Shown: positions 50,154 to 58,692 of the stretch, one piece after another
How positions within the stretch are numbered: position 1 is the first letter of the stretch
Layout of the letters: each line of letters opens with the position of its first letter
Source of the DNA: Bacteroidota bacterium
GTDB taxonomy: Bacteria; Bacteroidota; Rhodothermia; Rhodothermales; Rubricoccaceae
DNA: 64,000 bases
Assembly (NCBI GenBank): GCA_039821555.1
Contig: JBCBNX010000008.1
Span: 1-64,000 of the forward strand
Direction of reading: 5' to 3'
Program-made: the position numbers and the translations under genes
The notes under the pieces: model-generated
The model's input: the letters and a program-made list of their open reading frames with translations, nothing else
Told to the model about the DNA's origin: nothing
Databases searched by the model: none

Positions 50154-50864
50154 ATGCGCCTCGTAATTACCCTAGCCCTGCTCGTCCCGCTCGCCGCGCT
50201 GGCTCAGCCTGGCCTTCCGCAGCCACCCGTCCCGCCGGACTCGCTCGGTCCGCCAACGTTCATGTCAGGCGCCGGGCTCGCGATCCGGCTCACCAACGAT
50301 GGGTTTGGCGTGGGCGGCGTGCTCCGCGCCGAAGTGGGTGAGACGACCTCCCTCTTCATCGAGGCCAGCGTCAACCCCGGCAAGGACGAGCGTGAGCAGC
50401 AGTTCTTCATCGGCTTCTTTGGCGAGACGGTGGTGCCACTCAAGCGCAACTACTTCGCGATGATGCCGGTGCACGCGGGCGTAGAGCAGCGCCTCTTTCG
50501 CGACAGCATTGAGGACAACTTCCGCCCGTTTTTCCAGATCGCCGCCGGGCCAACCTTTGGGTACCAGTGGCCCTACTTCGAGGACACCAACAGGAACGGC
50601 GTTCGCAACGAGGGCGAGTCCCTGGAAGGCGCCTTCGGCGGGTTCGGGGACGGCAGCTTCCGGATGGGCCTCGGCGGTACGATTTCAGTCGGGGCCTACT
50701 TCGGGCGAAGCCGCCGCACCACGCAGGGGCTGCGAATCGGCTACCACGGTACCTACTTCTTCGACCAGGTCGATCTCCTCGAGCTCAACCCCGACGTGCA
50801 GGACCCCTCGAAGCACTATTTCGGGACGCCGCTCGTGAGCGTGCACCTGCTTCGGTTGTGGTGA
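50154..50864 (+). CDS. Exported beta-barrel-like protein, unknown function
   Basis: A 236-residue protein with a signal peptide (MRLVITLALLVPLAALA, cleavage before QPG), a Pro-rich linker, then repeated amphipathic strands (GAGLAIRLTNDGFGVGGVLRAEVG, LFIEASVNPG, NYFAMMPVHAGVEQRLF, FFQIAAGPTFGYQWPYF) ending in TPLVSVHLLRLW, an aromatic end suited to outer-membrane insertion. A small Asp-rich loop (EDTNRNGVRNEGES) could bind calcium. No family recognised. ATG at 50154. Confidence 0.6.
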   Translation: MRLVITLALLVPLAALAQPGLPQPPVPPDSLGPPTFMSGAGLAIRLTNDGFGVGGVLRAEVGETTSLFIEASVNPGKDEREQQFFIGFFGETVVPLKRNYFAMMPVHAGVEQRLFRDSIEDNFRPFFQIAAGPTFGYQWPYFEDTNRNGVRNEGESLEGAFGGFGDGSFRMGLGGTISVGAYFGRSRRTTQGLRIGYHGTYFFDQVDLLELNPDVQDPSKHYFGTPLVSVHLLRLW

Positions 50865-50938
50865 CTCGGCCCGGAGCCGCGCTCACACTGCGCCGTACCG
50901 GACTTGGCCCGGAGCCGCGCTCACCCTGCGCCGTACCG
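50863..50938. repeat. 38-bp tandem duplication after a stop codon
   Basis: Copies at 50863-50900 and 50901-50938 differ at two positions. The first copy begins inside the TGA of the gene at 50154. It is a fresh duplication of untranslated spacer, before the hydrolase gene. Confidence 0.85.
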
Positions 50939-50978
50939 TAAGTCTCCACTCTTCCCTGCAGTTCATCCTCCGCTCGCC

Positions 50979-51665
50979 ATGACTGTCACGTACTACGGCC
51001 ACTCCGCCTTCCAAATCGAGACGAGCGGCCCGACCCTGCTCTTCGACCCGTTCATCACGGGCAACAAGCACACCGAGGGCGTTGTCACGGCCGAGGACCT
51101 CGCCCCGGACGTAGTGCTCATCACGCACGCCCACGGCGACCACTGGGGCGACACGCCTAGCATACTCGAACGCACCGGCGCGCTCCTCGTCGCCCAGTTC
51201 GACGTCACGCAGTATGCCCAGCGCGTGCTCGACTACACCAACGTGCACCCGATGAACACGGGCGGGGCGTGGGATTTCGAATGGGGCCGCGTCACCAACA
51301 CCTATGCCCGACACTCGTCGTCTTTTCCCGACGGCGCCTACGGGGGCCTTGCGGGCGGCTTCATTCTGGAGATCGACGGCACGACGATCTACAACGCGGG
51401 CGACACCTGCCGCTTCGCCGAGATGGCCTGGCTGGGCGAGCAGTACGACTTCGACCTCTGCTTCCTCCCCATCGGCGACGACTTCACGATGGGCATCGAC
51501 GAGGCCGTGGAGTCGGCCAAGATGCTGCGGCCGAAAGTGACAGTGCCGGTGCACTACGACACGTTTCCGCTCATTATGGCCGACACGGCGGAGTTCGCGT
51601 CCAAGATGGACGCCGCAGGCTTGAAAGCGCAGCCGCTTGCCCCGGGTGAGACTTTGGCTGCGTGA
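50979..51665 (+). CDS. Metallo-beta-lactamase-fold hydrolase, UPF0173 type
   Basis: A 228-residue protein with the MBL metal site ITHAHGDHWGD (about 48-58), a Ser/Pro-rich segment, then an Asp in YNAGDTCRFAEM and a final His in PVHYDTFPL. This matches UPF0173/YtkL-type metal-dependent hydrolases, whose substrates are not generally known. The last codons (GETLAA and stop) lie in a 16-bp tandem repeat, so the C terminus has been set by repeat expansion. ATG at 50979. Confidence 0.88.
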   Translation: MTVTYYGHSAFQIETSGPTLLFDPFITGNKHTEGVVTAEDLAPDVVLITHAHGDHWGDTPSILERTGALLVAQFDVTQYAQRVLDYTNVHPMNTGGAWDFEWGRVTNTYARHSSSFPDGAYGGLAGGFILEIDGTTIYNAGDTCRFAEMAWLGEQYDFDLCFLPIGDDFTMGIDEAVESAKMLRPKVTVPVHYDTFPLIMADTAEFASKMDAAGLKAQPLAPGETLAA

Positions 51666-51709
51666 GACTTTGGCTGCGTGAGACTTTGGCTGCGTGAGGC
51701 CTTGGCTGT
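51646..51709. repeat. 16-bp tandem repeat, four units, overlapping a gene end
   Basis: Units at 51646-51661, 51662-51677, 51678-51693 and 51694-51709; the first three are identical and the fourth differs at three positions. The unit length is not a multiple of 3. The stop of the hydrolase gene falls in unit 2, so loss or gain of units would alter the protein end. Confidence 0.85.
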
Positions 51710-51796
51710 GTGACCCGGTAGGCAGCAGGCCGCCGAAGCGGGTAGGCGTCGTATACTGAACCGTCGCGTGCCACTCGTCCCACGCCTGCTGTGCTC

Positions 51797-52777
51797 ATGC
51801 CTGCCCGAGCCTGGTCCTTCGCCGTTGTCCGCTCGACCGTCCGTGCGCTCCTGAGCGCGGTGCTCGTCGGGGCGGTCTGCGCGGGTGCGGGGCTGACTCA
51901 CGAGGCCCAGGCCCAGCGCCCCTTTCAGACGCTCGACCCGCTCTACCAGGGCGAGCAGGCGCAGCGGACGTTCTATGACGGCCTCGCGGTGTCGGCGTTG
52001 ATCGACTACCGCCCTACCGGGCTGCTCCAGTCGTCGAGTTCAACTGGAGTCGGCCAGCGGAGCGCCGTGAGCCTGGCCGGCCGCGTCGACTACGCCCTAC
52101 TGCCGCAAGTGGATGTCGCGGCGATCGTGGACCTCAGTGGCGGCATCGGCACCGGTCCGGTGGCGCTTCGGTGGTTGATCGTGAAGCCCTTCTGGACGAA
52201 CGAAGGCACGGACTACGCCGTCCGCATCGCTGTAGACCCTGCCTCGGAGGGCGGCCTTGGCTTTAGGCAGACCGACGTAGCGTTCCTCTCCTCGTCGGAC
52301 CTCACGCCCCTCGTCTCCACGGACTTTGCAATCGGGCTGCGCCGCGTCCGGGCGGGCGTCAATGCGGAGCTTCTGGATGACACGGGTACGTTCGATAACA
52401 CGATGGCGCTGCTGCTCGACGGCGACCGCATCCGCGTGATCGGGACCGAGATGCATGTCTACTGGGGGGTCAACTTCCACTATGACCTCGCCGGAAGCAA
52501 CGTCGCGGTGGCTCTGCTCGCCGAGGGCGCGACGTATCGCTATGTGGAAACCGATGCTGCCCAGAACCTACCAGGGGCATTCGAGGGCGCCGAGAATCGG
52601 GTCCGGAGCGGCATCGGCTGGCTTCAGTTGGGCCTCGACTTCGACCGCCCGAGCTTCCAGCTTAGCCCCCACGTGGCGCTACCCCTCGTGGTTTGGGGCG
52701 ACGTCCAGGGCGAATCCGTCCGCTCGGGCCCCCGCCCCAACAAGGTGCGCGTGGGCCTAAACATCATGCTGCGGTAA
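51797..52777 (+). CDS. Exported outer-membrane beta-barrel-like protein
   Basis: A 326-residue protein with a signal peptide (MPARAWSFAVVRSTVRALLSAVLVG..., cleavage near EAQAQ), followed by many alternating strands (GLAVSALIDYRPTG, VSLAGRVDYALLPQVDVAAIV, GVNFHYDLAGSNVAVALLAEG) and a terminal VRVGLNIMLR. The plan is that of an outer-membrane barrel; no family recognised. ATG at 51797 is preferred to a GTG two codons upstream. Confidence 0.6.
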   Translation: MPARAWSFAVVRSTVRALLSAVLVGAVCAGAGLTHEAQAQRPFQTLDPLYQGEQAQRTFYDGLAVSALIDYRPTGLLQSSSSTGVGQRSAVSLAGRVDYALLPQVDVAAIVDLSGGIGTGPVALRWLIVKPFWTNEGTDYAVRIAVDPASEGGLGFRQTDVAFLSSSDLTPLVSTDFAIGLRRVRAGVNAELLDDTGTFDNTMALLLDGDRIRVIGTEMHVYWGVNFHYDLAGSNVAVALLAEGATYRYVETDAAQNLPGAFEGAENRVRSGIGWLQLGLDFDRPSFQLSPHVALPLVVWGDVQGESVRSGPRPNKVRVGLNIMLR

Positions 52778-52851
52778 GCCGCTCTCGATGTTCGAGGGCG
52801 AGCGTAACTAACGTTCGCGGTACGCGTATCGTGCGGGAAGCCCCTTCGCCG

Positions 52852-53547
52852 ATGCGCTGGTTGTTCTACATCCCCAAGCCCCGCAGCAAGGACGGTCTGC
52901 TGCGACGTCGTCCTGTCTGGCCTCGTCGCCTGATCCGTCGCAGCACCAGGCCCTACGCCCGCCGCCGCTTCGATCACGCCGAGGTCGGGCAGCTGGCCTA
53001 CCACGTCACGCTGGTCGTGCTGCTGCTCTTCGGCTGCCGGATGGGTACGCTCGTCACGATGACGCTGAGCGAAAGCCCCTGGGCGCTACAGATAAACAGA
53101 CAGCTGCGCGGAATCGACCCGCCCGTGGCACATACAGGCGAAAAGCCTGAGCAAAGGCGGCTCCTATACGACGTGGTGCTTAATCAGGAAGGCCGTGAAG
53201 TCCCTTTCCCTACCACACCAGACACGCTCGTCGAAGCGGCCTATAGCGCGGCCTTTGGCGCGGCATATGGCATCGAACTCCCTGCCCCCCGACCTCTAGA
53301 GCCGACACAGCAGCCCTTCGCAAACTATGACCCGCCTCCCCTCGACTCGATGACGACGCGGCAGCGCCTCTTCGCGGCCCGTTTGAGCGAGGAGCCCAGG
53401 ATGATCCTCACTATCACAGCAGACCGGCGGACTCCGATCGATTCGGTCTTCGCACTGATCAGTGATGCGCGTGTCGCAGGCATGCAGCGCTTTTTTCTTG
53501 CGGTTCGTAGGCCGTACAAATCTCCACGGATGACAACGCAGCCGTAA
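52852..53547 (+). CDS. Orphan ExbD/TolR-like membrane protein
   Basis: A 231-residue protein with a basic cytoplasmic N terminus (about 1-45, very Arg-rich), one membrane helix (about 50-70, HVTLVVLLLFGCRMG), and a periplasmic domain whose C-terminal part (LTITADRRTPIDSVFALISDARVAGMQRFFLAV) follows the beta-alpha-beta pattern of ExbD/TolR (ADxxxxYxxVxxVxDxxxxxGxxxVxL). The key Asp of the ExbD membrane helix is absent, so proton-driven force transfer is doubtful. No exbB or tonB gene is adjacent. ATG at 52852. Confidence 0.55.
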   Translation: MRWLFYIPKPRSKDGLLRRRPVWPRRLIRRSTRPYARRRFDHAEVGQLAYHVTLVVLLLFGCRMGTLVTMTLSESPWALQINRQLRGIDPPVAHTGEKPEQRRLLYDVVLNQEGREVPFPTTPDTLVEAAYSAAFGAAYGIELPAPRPLEPTQQPFANYDPPPLDSMTTRQRLFAARLSEEPRMILTITADRRTPIDSVFALISDARVAGMQRFFLAVRRPYKSPRMTTQP

Positions 53548-53624
53548 ACTTCAGCGCGGAGCCTGACTCTACCGTTGCGGTTGCACTCGCTCCCTCTCTC
53601 GACCTTCTCACTTTGAACGTCCCC

Positions 53625-54893
53625 ATGCTCGTCTACGACCGCTCTGGCTTCTCCTCCTTCATCGACGACGGGCAACAGAGCCGCCTGCGCGACCAAGCCC
53701 TCGCGGCGCACCAGACGACCCTCGACGGGAGCGGCGCGGGAAGCAACATGCTCGGCTGGCGCTCGATGCTCCGGCCCCCCAACGCGAACCTGATCGGGCG
53801 CATCCAGCGGCTCGCGACGGAGATCCGGGAGAAGGCCGACGTGCTCGTCTGCGTCGGGATCGGCGGGTCGTACCTCGGCGCGGAGGCCGTCAACCAAGCG
53901 CTCGGCACCTACTTCCCCACCGACGGCCCCGGAGTCATTTTCGCTGGGCACCACATCTCGCCCGAGTACCACCAGGAGTTGCTCGCCCACCTCCAGGGCA
54001 AGTCCGTCTATGTTAATGTGATCTCGAAGTCGGGCACCACGCTAGAGCCGATGCTGGCATTCCGCTTCCTGCGGCAGTTCATGGAGGACACCTTCCGCGA
54101 CCACGCCAGCCGCATCATCGCCACAACGGACGCCTCGAAGGGCCAGCTTCGGATGCTCGCGGACCAGAAAGGCTACCGCACGTTCGTCATCCCCGACGAC
54201 GTGGGCGGGCGCTTCTCGGTGCTCACGCCGGTGGGCCTCCTCCCTATCGCGGTGGCCGGGCATGACATCGCGGCGCTGATGGACGGGGCCGCGGCGCAAC
54301 TCGTGGACCTCGCCAATGCCGAGGCGAACGAGGCCATCGCCTACGCGCTCGACCGGTACATCCTGCACGAAGCGGGCTACCGCACCGAGATCCTGGCGGT
54401 CTTCGAGCCGAAGCTGCGCGGCATCGGCGCGTGGTGGCAGCAGCTCTTCGGCGAGAGCGAGGGCAAGGAGCACAAAGGCCTCTTCCCGGTCAGCGTGCAA
54501 TACTCGACCGACCTCCACTCGCTCGGGCAGTACGTCCAGGAGGGCCAGCGCACGCTCGTCGAGACGTTCCTCCTCGTCCAGAACCAGGACGCGACGCTGA
54601 CCGTGCCGGAGATCGACGGCAACTTCGACAAGCTCAACTACCTCGCCGGGAAGGACTACAGCGCCGTCAACCGCGCGGCCTACGAGGGCACGCAGAAGGC
54701 CCACACCGACGGCGGCGTCCCAAACTGCACCGTCGCGATGAACCGCCTCGACGCGCGGCACCTCGGCGCGCTGCTGTACTTCTTCGAGCACGCCGTCTCG
54801 GTGAGCGGCTACCTGCTGAGCGTCAACCCGTTCAACCAGCCCGGCGTCGAGGCCTACAAGCAGGAGATGTTCCGTCGCCTCGGGCGCCCGTAG
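53625..54893 (+). CDS. pgi: Glucose-6-phosphate isomerase
   Basis: A 422-residue enzyme that interconverts glucose-6-phosphate and fructose-6-phosphate in glycolysis. Seen: GIGGSYLGAEAV, SKSGTTLEPMLAFR (sugar-phosphate site), the first signature DDVGGRFSVLTPVGLLP, the catalytic Glu region LFGESEGKEHKG, and the C-terminal signature NPFNQPGVEAYKQEM with the active-site Lys. It is shorter than the E. coli enzyme (549) and matches the compact bacterial type. ATG at 53625; a TTG four codons upstream is less likely. Convergent with the P-type ATPase gene. Confidence 0.95.
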   Translation: MLVYDRSGFSSFIDDGQQSRLRDQALAAHQTTLDGSGAGSNMLGWRSMLRPPNANLIGRIQRLATEIREKADVLVCVGIGGSYLGAEAVNQALGTYFPTDGPGVIFAGHHISPEYHQELLAHLQGKSVYVNVISKSGTTLEPMLAFRFLRQFMEDTFRDHASRIIATTDASKGQLRMLADQKGYRTFVIPDDVGGRFSVLTPVGLLPIAVAGHDIAALMDGAAAQLVDLANAEANEAIAYALDRYILHEAGYRTEILAVFEPKLRGIGAWWQQLFGESEGKEHKGLFPVSVQYSTDLHSLGQYVQEGQRTLVETFLLVQNQDATLTVPEIDGNFDKLNYLAGKDYSAVNRAAYEGTQKAHTDGGVPNCTVAMNRLDARHLGALLYFFEHAVSVSGYLLSVNPFNQPGVEAYKQEMFRRLGRP

Positions 54894-54915
54894 ATCGGCT
54901 GGGCTTAACAGCGGC

Positions 54916-57075
54916 TCAAGCGATCGACTCGGGTGATCTGAGGCGCAGCGCGTTAGCGACGACGAAGACGCTGCTGACGGCCATGATCGCCACGGCGACG
55001 AGCGGGTGCAGCAGCCCGGCGACGGCGAGGCCGAGGCCGACGGCGTTGTAGCCGAATGTCCAGCCAAGATTCTGGCGGATGGTACGTCGGGTGCGGCGGC
55101 TGAGCGCGAGCAGGGCTGGTACGTTGCGGAGATCGGGGTTGTAGAGCACCCCGTCCGCCGCGTCGATGCTCACCTCGGCGCCAGAACCAACAGCCAGGCC
55201 TACGTTGGCTGCGGCGAGCGCCGCCGCGTCGTTCACGCCGTCGCCGACCATCAGGACGGCACCGTGCTCGCGCTGTAGAGATCGCAGGGCATCGAGCTTC
55301 GATTCGGGCGTGAGGCGAGCGTGGGTGACGACGTCCGCGCCGTCCTGCTCGCTCAGTCCTGCTGTGAACCGCCGCGCCGCCGCGCCGCTGTCGCCTGTCA
55401 GGACGGCGACGGGCAGGCCCTGTCCTTGCAGCGCGACGACGGCCTCCGCAGCGTGCGGCTGTGCCTCCTCCCGCAGCACGACCAGACCCACGACCGCGTC
55501 ACCTTCCACGACGACGAGCGGTGCCCCGCCCTCGGCCTCCACGCGGGCAGCGTCGTCGTCCAGCGGATGCGCCGTCACGCCGAGCATTTCGAGCAGGCTC
55601 TCGTTTCCAATGCCAACTGGCTGCGGCCCAAACAGCGTCTCTACCGTACCGACGACTCCGACACCGGGGACGGTTCGCGCATCTGCGACTGAAGAAAGCG
55701 TCACACCCTGCGTCTCGGCATGCGCGAGGACCGGCGCGGCGAGCGGGTGCCGTACCGCAGCCTCCAGTCCGGCGGCAAGGCTGAGTACGGCTCCAGCGTC
55801 GAGTGGTGCGGGTTCGCCATTGCCCCCAGCAAACACGGGCTGTGCGACGAGAACCTCGACAGCGGCGGCATCCATCGCGCTGAGCGTGCCCGTCTTGTCG
55901 AAGGCAACGGCGCGCACGTCGGCGAGGTCGAGGAGGGCTTGGCCGGAGCCCAGCAGCACGCCGCGCCGGGCGGCCTCGCGGAGCGCCACCATGAGCGCGA
56001 GCGGCACGGCCAGCCCCAGCGCGCACGGGCACGCGATGAGCACCACACTCAGGCTCGCGTAGAGCGCCGCCTCGAAGCCGACAGCGACGAACCAGCCGCC
56101 GAACGTGGCGAGCGCGAACACGAGCACCGCCGGGATGAGCCACCGCATCGCCCGGTCGGTCTGCGCTACGACTGCTACGGGCTTCGCCAGCGCATCGCGA
56201 AGGAGCCGTTCCACCCGCGCGAGGCGGCGGTCTTCGGCGATGGCTGTCACGCGGAGCGTCAGCGCCCCGTCGAGCGGCGCGGCTCCGGCGTAAAGGCCGT
56301 CGCCAAGACTTCGGACGACCGGTTGTGCCTCGCCCGTCCACGTCTGCTCGCTGACGTAGGCTTGGCCCGCTGTCACCACCCCATCGACCGGGGCGACCTC
56401 CCCCGCACGCAGCCGCAGCGAGTCGCCGACGACAAACGCAGCGGCTTGTACCTCTTCAACGGTCCCGTCATCACGGACGCGGAGGAACGGGCCGCGGGGC
56501 ACGTCGAGCAGGCCGCGCAGGACGCGCGTGGCTTCGTGTTTGGTTCGTGCCTCGAAGTAGCGCCCGAGCGTGTAGAGCACGAGCAGCATCGCGGCGGTTT
56601 CGAGGTAGACGGGGCCGCCGCCGCGCACGTACGACACGGCGCTCACCGCGACCGCACTCCCGACGCCGAGCACGAACAGCGTGTGGAGCGAAAGCTGCCC
56701 GCGCCGCAGGTCGCTCCACGCGGCGTTGACCAGCGGACCGCCGAGCAGCGCGAGGATCGGGGCAACCGCGGCCAGCAGCGCGATGTGTGCCGGACCGATA
56801 CCGCTGTCGAGCGTGCGCAGCGCCGCAAAGCCGTAGCCGGTCGAGATGGCAAGGCTGAGCGCCATCGCGAACATCGCGGCGAGCGCGCCCGCTGCTACGC
56901 GCCACCGCAGCCGCCGCTGCGCCTCCGACTCCGCGAGCGCGGGGCTGTGCACGGCGTCGCTGCCGAGCACCTCATCCACCATCCGGCAGCCGTAGCAGCA
57001 GTAGGCCCGCGTGCCGTCCGCCGAGGCGACCGGAGCCGCCCCTACCGGCAAGCCACAGTGGTCGCAGGGGTTCAT
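54916..57075 (-). CDS. ccoI: Copper-type P1B ATPase, CcoI/FixI-like, of the cbb3 locus
   Basis: A 719-residue heavy-metal-translocating ATPase. Seen: a Cys-rich N terminus (C4, C7, C26, C27, C30: MNPCDHCG, AYCCYGCRMV) as in CcoI/FixI, but no separate heavy-metal-associated domain with GMTC-x-x-C; membrane helices; WTGEAQPV (actuator); the metal-channel CPC in ACPCALGLAVP; phosphorylated Asp in DKTGTLS; TGDSG and GDGVNDAAAL. It delivers copper for assembly of cbb3 oxidase. Downstream of the cytochrome gene by 280 bases with a palindromic repeat between. Function by context and the Cys motif; no biochemical specificity is proven. Confidence 0.85.
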   Translation of the reverse strand: MNPCDHCGLPVGAAPVASADGTRAYCCYGCRMVDEVLGSDAVHSPALAESEAQRRLRWRVAAGALAAMFAMALSLAISTGYGFAALRTLDSGIGPAHIALLAAVAPILALLGGPLVNAAWSDLRRGQLSLHTLFVLGVGSAVAVSAVSYVRGGGPVYLETAAMLLVLYTLGRYFEARTKHEATRVLRGLLDVPRGPFLRVRDDGTVEEVQAAAFVVGDSLRLRAGEVAPVDGVVTAGQAYVSEQTWTGEAQPVVRSLGDGLYAGAAPLDGALTLRVTAIAEDRRLARVERLLRDALAKPVAVVAQTDRAMRWLIPAVLVFALATFGGWFVAVGFEAALYASLSVVLIACPCALGLAVPLALMVALREAARRGVLLGSGQALLDLADVRAVAFDKTGTLSAMDAAAVEVLVAQPVFAGGNGEPAPLDAGAVLSLAAGLEAAVRHPLAAPVLAHAETQGVTLSSVADARTVPGVGVVGTVETLFGPQPVGIGNESLLEMLGVTAHPLDDDAARVEAEGGAPLVVVEGDAVVGLVVLREEAQPHAAEAVVALQGQGLPVAVLTGDSGAAARRFTAGLSEQDGADVVTHARLTPESKLDALRSLQREHGAVLMVGDGVNDAAALAAANVGLAVGSGAEVSIDAADGVLYNPDLRNVPALLALSRRTRRTIRQNLGWTFGYNAVGLGLAVAGLLHPLVAVAIMAVSSVFVVANALRLRSPESIA

Positions 57076-57104
57076 ACCAGATCAGGCCACAACCCTTCGA
57101 TCTT

Positions 57105-57187
57105 GTCATGCTGAACTTGATTCAGCATCTTAGCGATGGCCTGGAGCACCTCAGTCGTCAGAAATCCTGAAACGAGTTCAGGATGAC
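57105..57187. repeat. Paired REP-like hairpins (BIME-like) upstream of the P-type ATPase gene
   Basis: Two palindromes of 24 bases, at 57105-57128 (TGCTGAA/TTCAGCA core) and 57164-57187 (TCCTGAA/TTCAGGA core), stand in inverse orientation about 35 bases apart. The reverse complement of the first matches the second at most positions. Such imperfect paired palindromes recur in Bacteroidetes genomes. It lies in the 280-base spacer between the mono-haem cytochrome and ATPase genes, which holds no gene. Confidence 0.65.
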
Positions 57188-57355
57188 GCCATCGTAACTC
57201 ATCAACCGAACGTGGTCTCATCGGAGCGTGGGAGGATGGAAGTGTGGCAGCAGGTAGCCCCGTTGACTCAGCTCGGCAATCTCGTTGGCTGTTTGCTTTC
57301 GGACGCCTTCCACCCGCAAACCCACTCACAGTCACACGTCCAAGCATTCCAGCGC

Positions 57356-58030
57356 TCACTCCACCAGCACAGCGACGACGCTTGTGTCGGTCGCCGCAGG
57401 ATTGGCGGCGGGGGCGACACCTTCGATCTGGGCATCGAAGAAGGGCTCCAACTCGGCGGCGTTCCATTGCGCGGTGCGGCCTGCGGTCTCGGTGCGAACG
57501 GCAGCCACTTCTTCGGGCGTGATCGGCGAGGCGCTGTTGCTCCAACTCGTCCGCTCGTGCGTCATGATCGCGGCGAGGTCGGCGTCGGAAAGCTGACCCC
57601 AGGCAGGCATATTGCCGTTGTACGTCTCGCCGCGCACGACCATCTCGCCGTTCATGCCATGCAGGAGAATGCGGATGATGACCGGCTTCGAGTCAGTCAC
57701 CCAGCGCGCGCCGTCCACGGGGGGAAAGACGCCCGCCACGCCGCCGCCGTCGGCCTGGTGGCAGTTAGAGCAACGCGAGAGGTAGAGCGCCTCGCCGTCG
57801 GGCTCGACCGGAGCCGCCTCCTCCACCACAACGACGTCGCCTTGGCCCCAAGGCGACGTCGAGAAGTCGCCGATGTTGCGCCCGAGGTAGAAGATGGCGA
57901 AGGTAGTCACGCCGAAAACGACGAGCCACAGCCACATCGGCGGGGCCTCGCCCCCCTCGTCGGGGAGGTCGATCTCCCGGCGCAGCGGCGCGGGCGCGTC
58001 GGGGCCGAGCGGGACGTCCTGATCAGGCAT
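57356..58030 (-). CDS. ccoP: Mono-haem CcoP-like cytochrome c subunit
   Basis: A 224-residue membrane-anchored cytochrome c: N-terminal helix (about 32-52, MWLWLVVFGVTTFAIFYLG), then a single haem site CSNCH (about 90) with the axial Met in NGNMPAWGQ (about 140). Canonical CcoP/FixP has two c-type haem sites; only one is visible here. The C terminus is an Ala/Glu-rich tail. It transfers electrons into the cbb3 oxidase. It follows the CcoO gene by 43 bases. Confidence 0.82.
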   Translation of the reverse strand: MPDQDVPLGPDAPAPLRREIDLPDEGGEAPPMWLWLVVFGVTTFAIFYLGRNIGDFSTSPWGQGDVVVVEEAAPVEPDGEALYLSRCSNCHQADGGGVAGVFPPVDGARWVTDSKPVIIRILLHGMNGEMVVRGETYNGNMPAWGQLSDADLAAIMTHERTSWSNSASPITPEEVAAVRTETAGRTAQWNAAELEPFFDAQIEGVAPAANPAATDTSVVAVLVE

Positions 58031-58073
58031 GGCGTCGGTACGTGTGGGCGTGTACGGGTTCGTTGAGGCAGGC

Positions 58074-58661
58074 CTACTCGGCGTTGAGCGGTTCGACGCG
58101 AAGGGCCATCAGGTAGGCGTAGAGGTGCTCGACCTCCTCTTTCGCCACGACGACCTTGCCATCGGGCGGGGCGTACTCGGCGGGTAGTGGCACGATGCGC
58201 TGCGACGCGAGGACAGCGCCGGGCTCGACCACGTCAAAGTAGAACGGGTACGCGGGCATGACCGAACCGGGGCTGACGGCGCGCGGGTTGTAAAAGTGCG
58301 CCATATGCCAGTCCCACGACGGCTGGCGGCTGGCGATGTCCGAGAGGTCGGGGCCCGTACGGCTCGTGCCGAGGAGGTGCGGGTCATCGTAGAGGTAGTC
58401 GCCCGCCTTGGTCGGACGAGGGGCCCACCCGCGCGCGATATCTGCGCCGAAGTTCTCGGGGCGGATCTGCTGGCTGTGGCAGTAGATGCAGCCGTCGCGG
58501 ATATACACCGCCCGCCCTTGTGCTTCCTCAAAGGTGTAGTCCGAGGTCCCGGGTGTCGGCTCGATGTCGAAAAGCTGCAGGCCGGGCAGCAACGACAGCC
58601 CGGTGTAGCTCATCAGGACGGCCGCGATGACGCCGACAAACAGGACGATGGAGCGAGTCAT
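58074..58661 (-). CDS. ccoO: cbb3-type cytochrome c oxidase mono-haem subunit
   Basis: A 195-residue protein: N-terminal membrane helix (about 5-28), haem-binding GCIYCHSQQIRP (CxxCH at about 57-61) followed by the strongly conserved Q-Q-I-R-P, and the axial Met in PGSVMPAYPF. These are CcoO/FixO landmarks. It passes electrons to the haem-copper centre of CcoN. It follows CcoN in the operon, with an 11-bp inverted repeat between the two genes. Confidence 0.92.
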   Translation of the reverse strand: MTRSIVLFVGVIAAVLMSYTGLSLLPGLQLFDIEPTPGTSDYTFEEAQGRAVYIRDGCIYCHSQQIRPENFGADIARGWAPRPTKAGDYLYDDPHLLGTSRTGPDLSDIASRQPSWDWHMAHFYNPRAVSPGSVMPAYPFYFDVVEPGAVLASQRIVPLPAEYAPPDGKVVVAKEEVEHLYAYLMALRVEPLNAE

Positions 58662-58692
58662 GGGAGGTCAGGAGTGGGCTGGAGGCAAGAGG

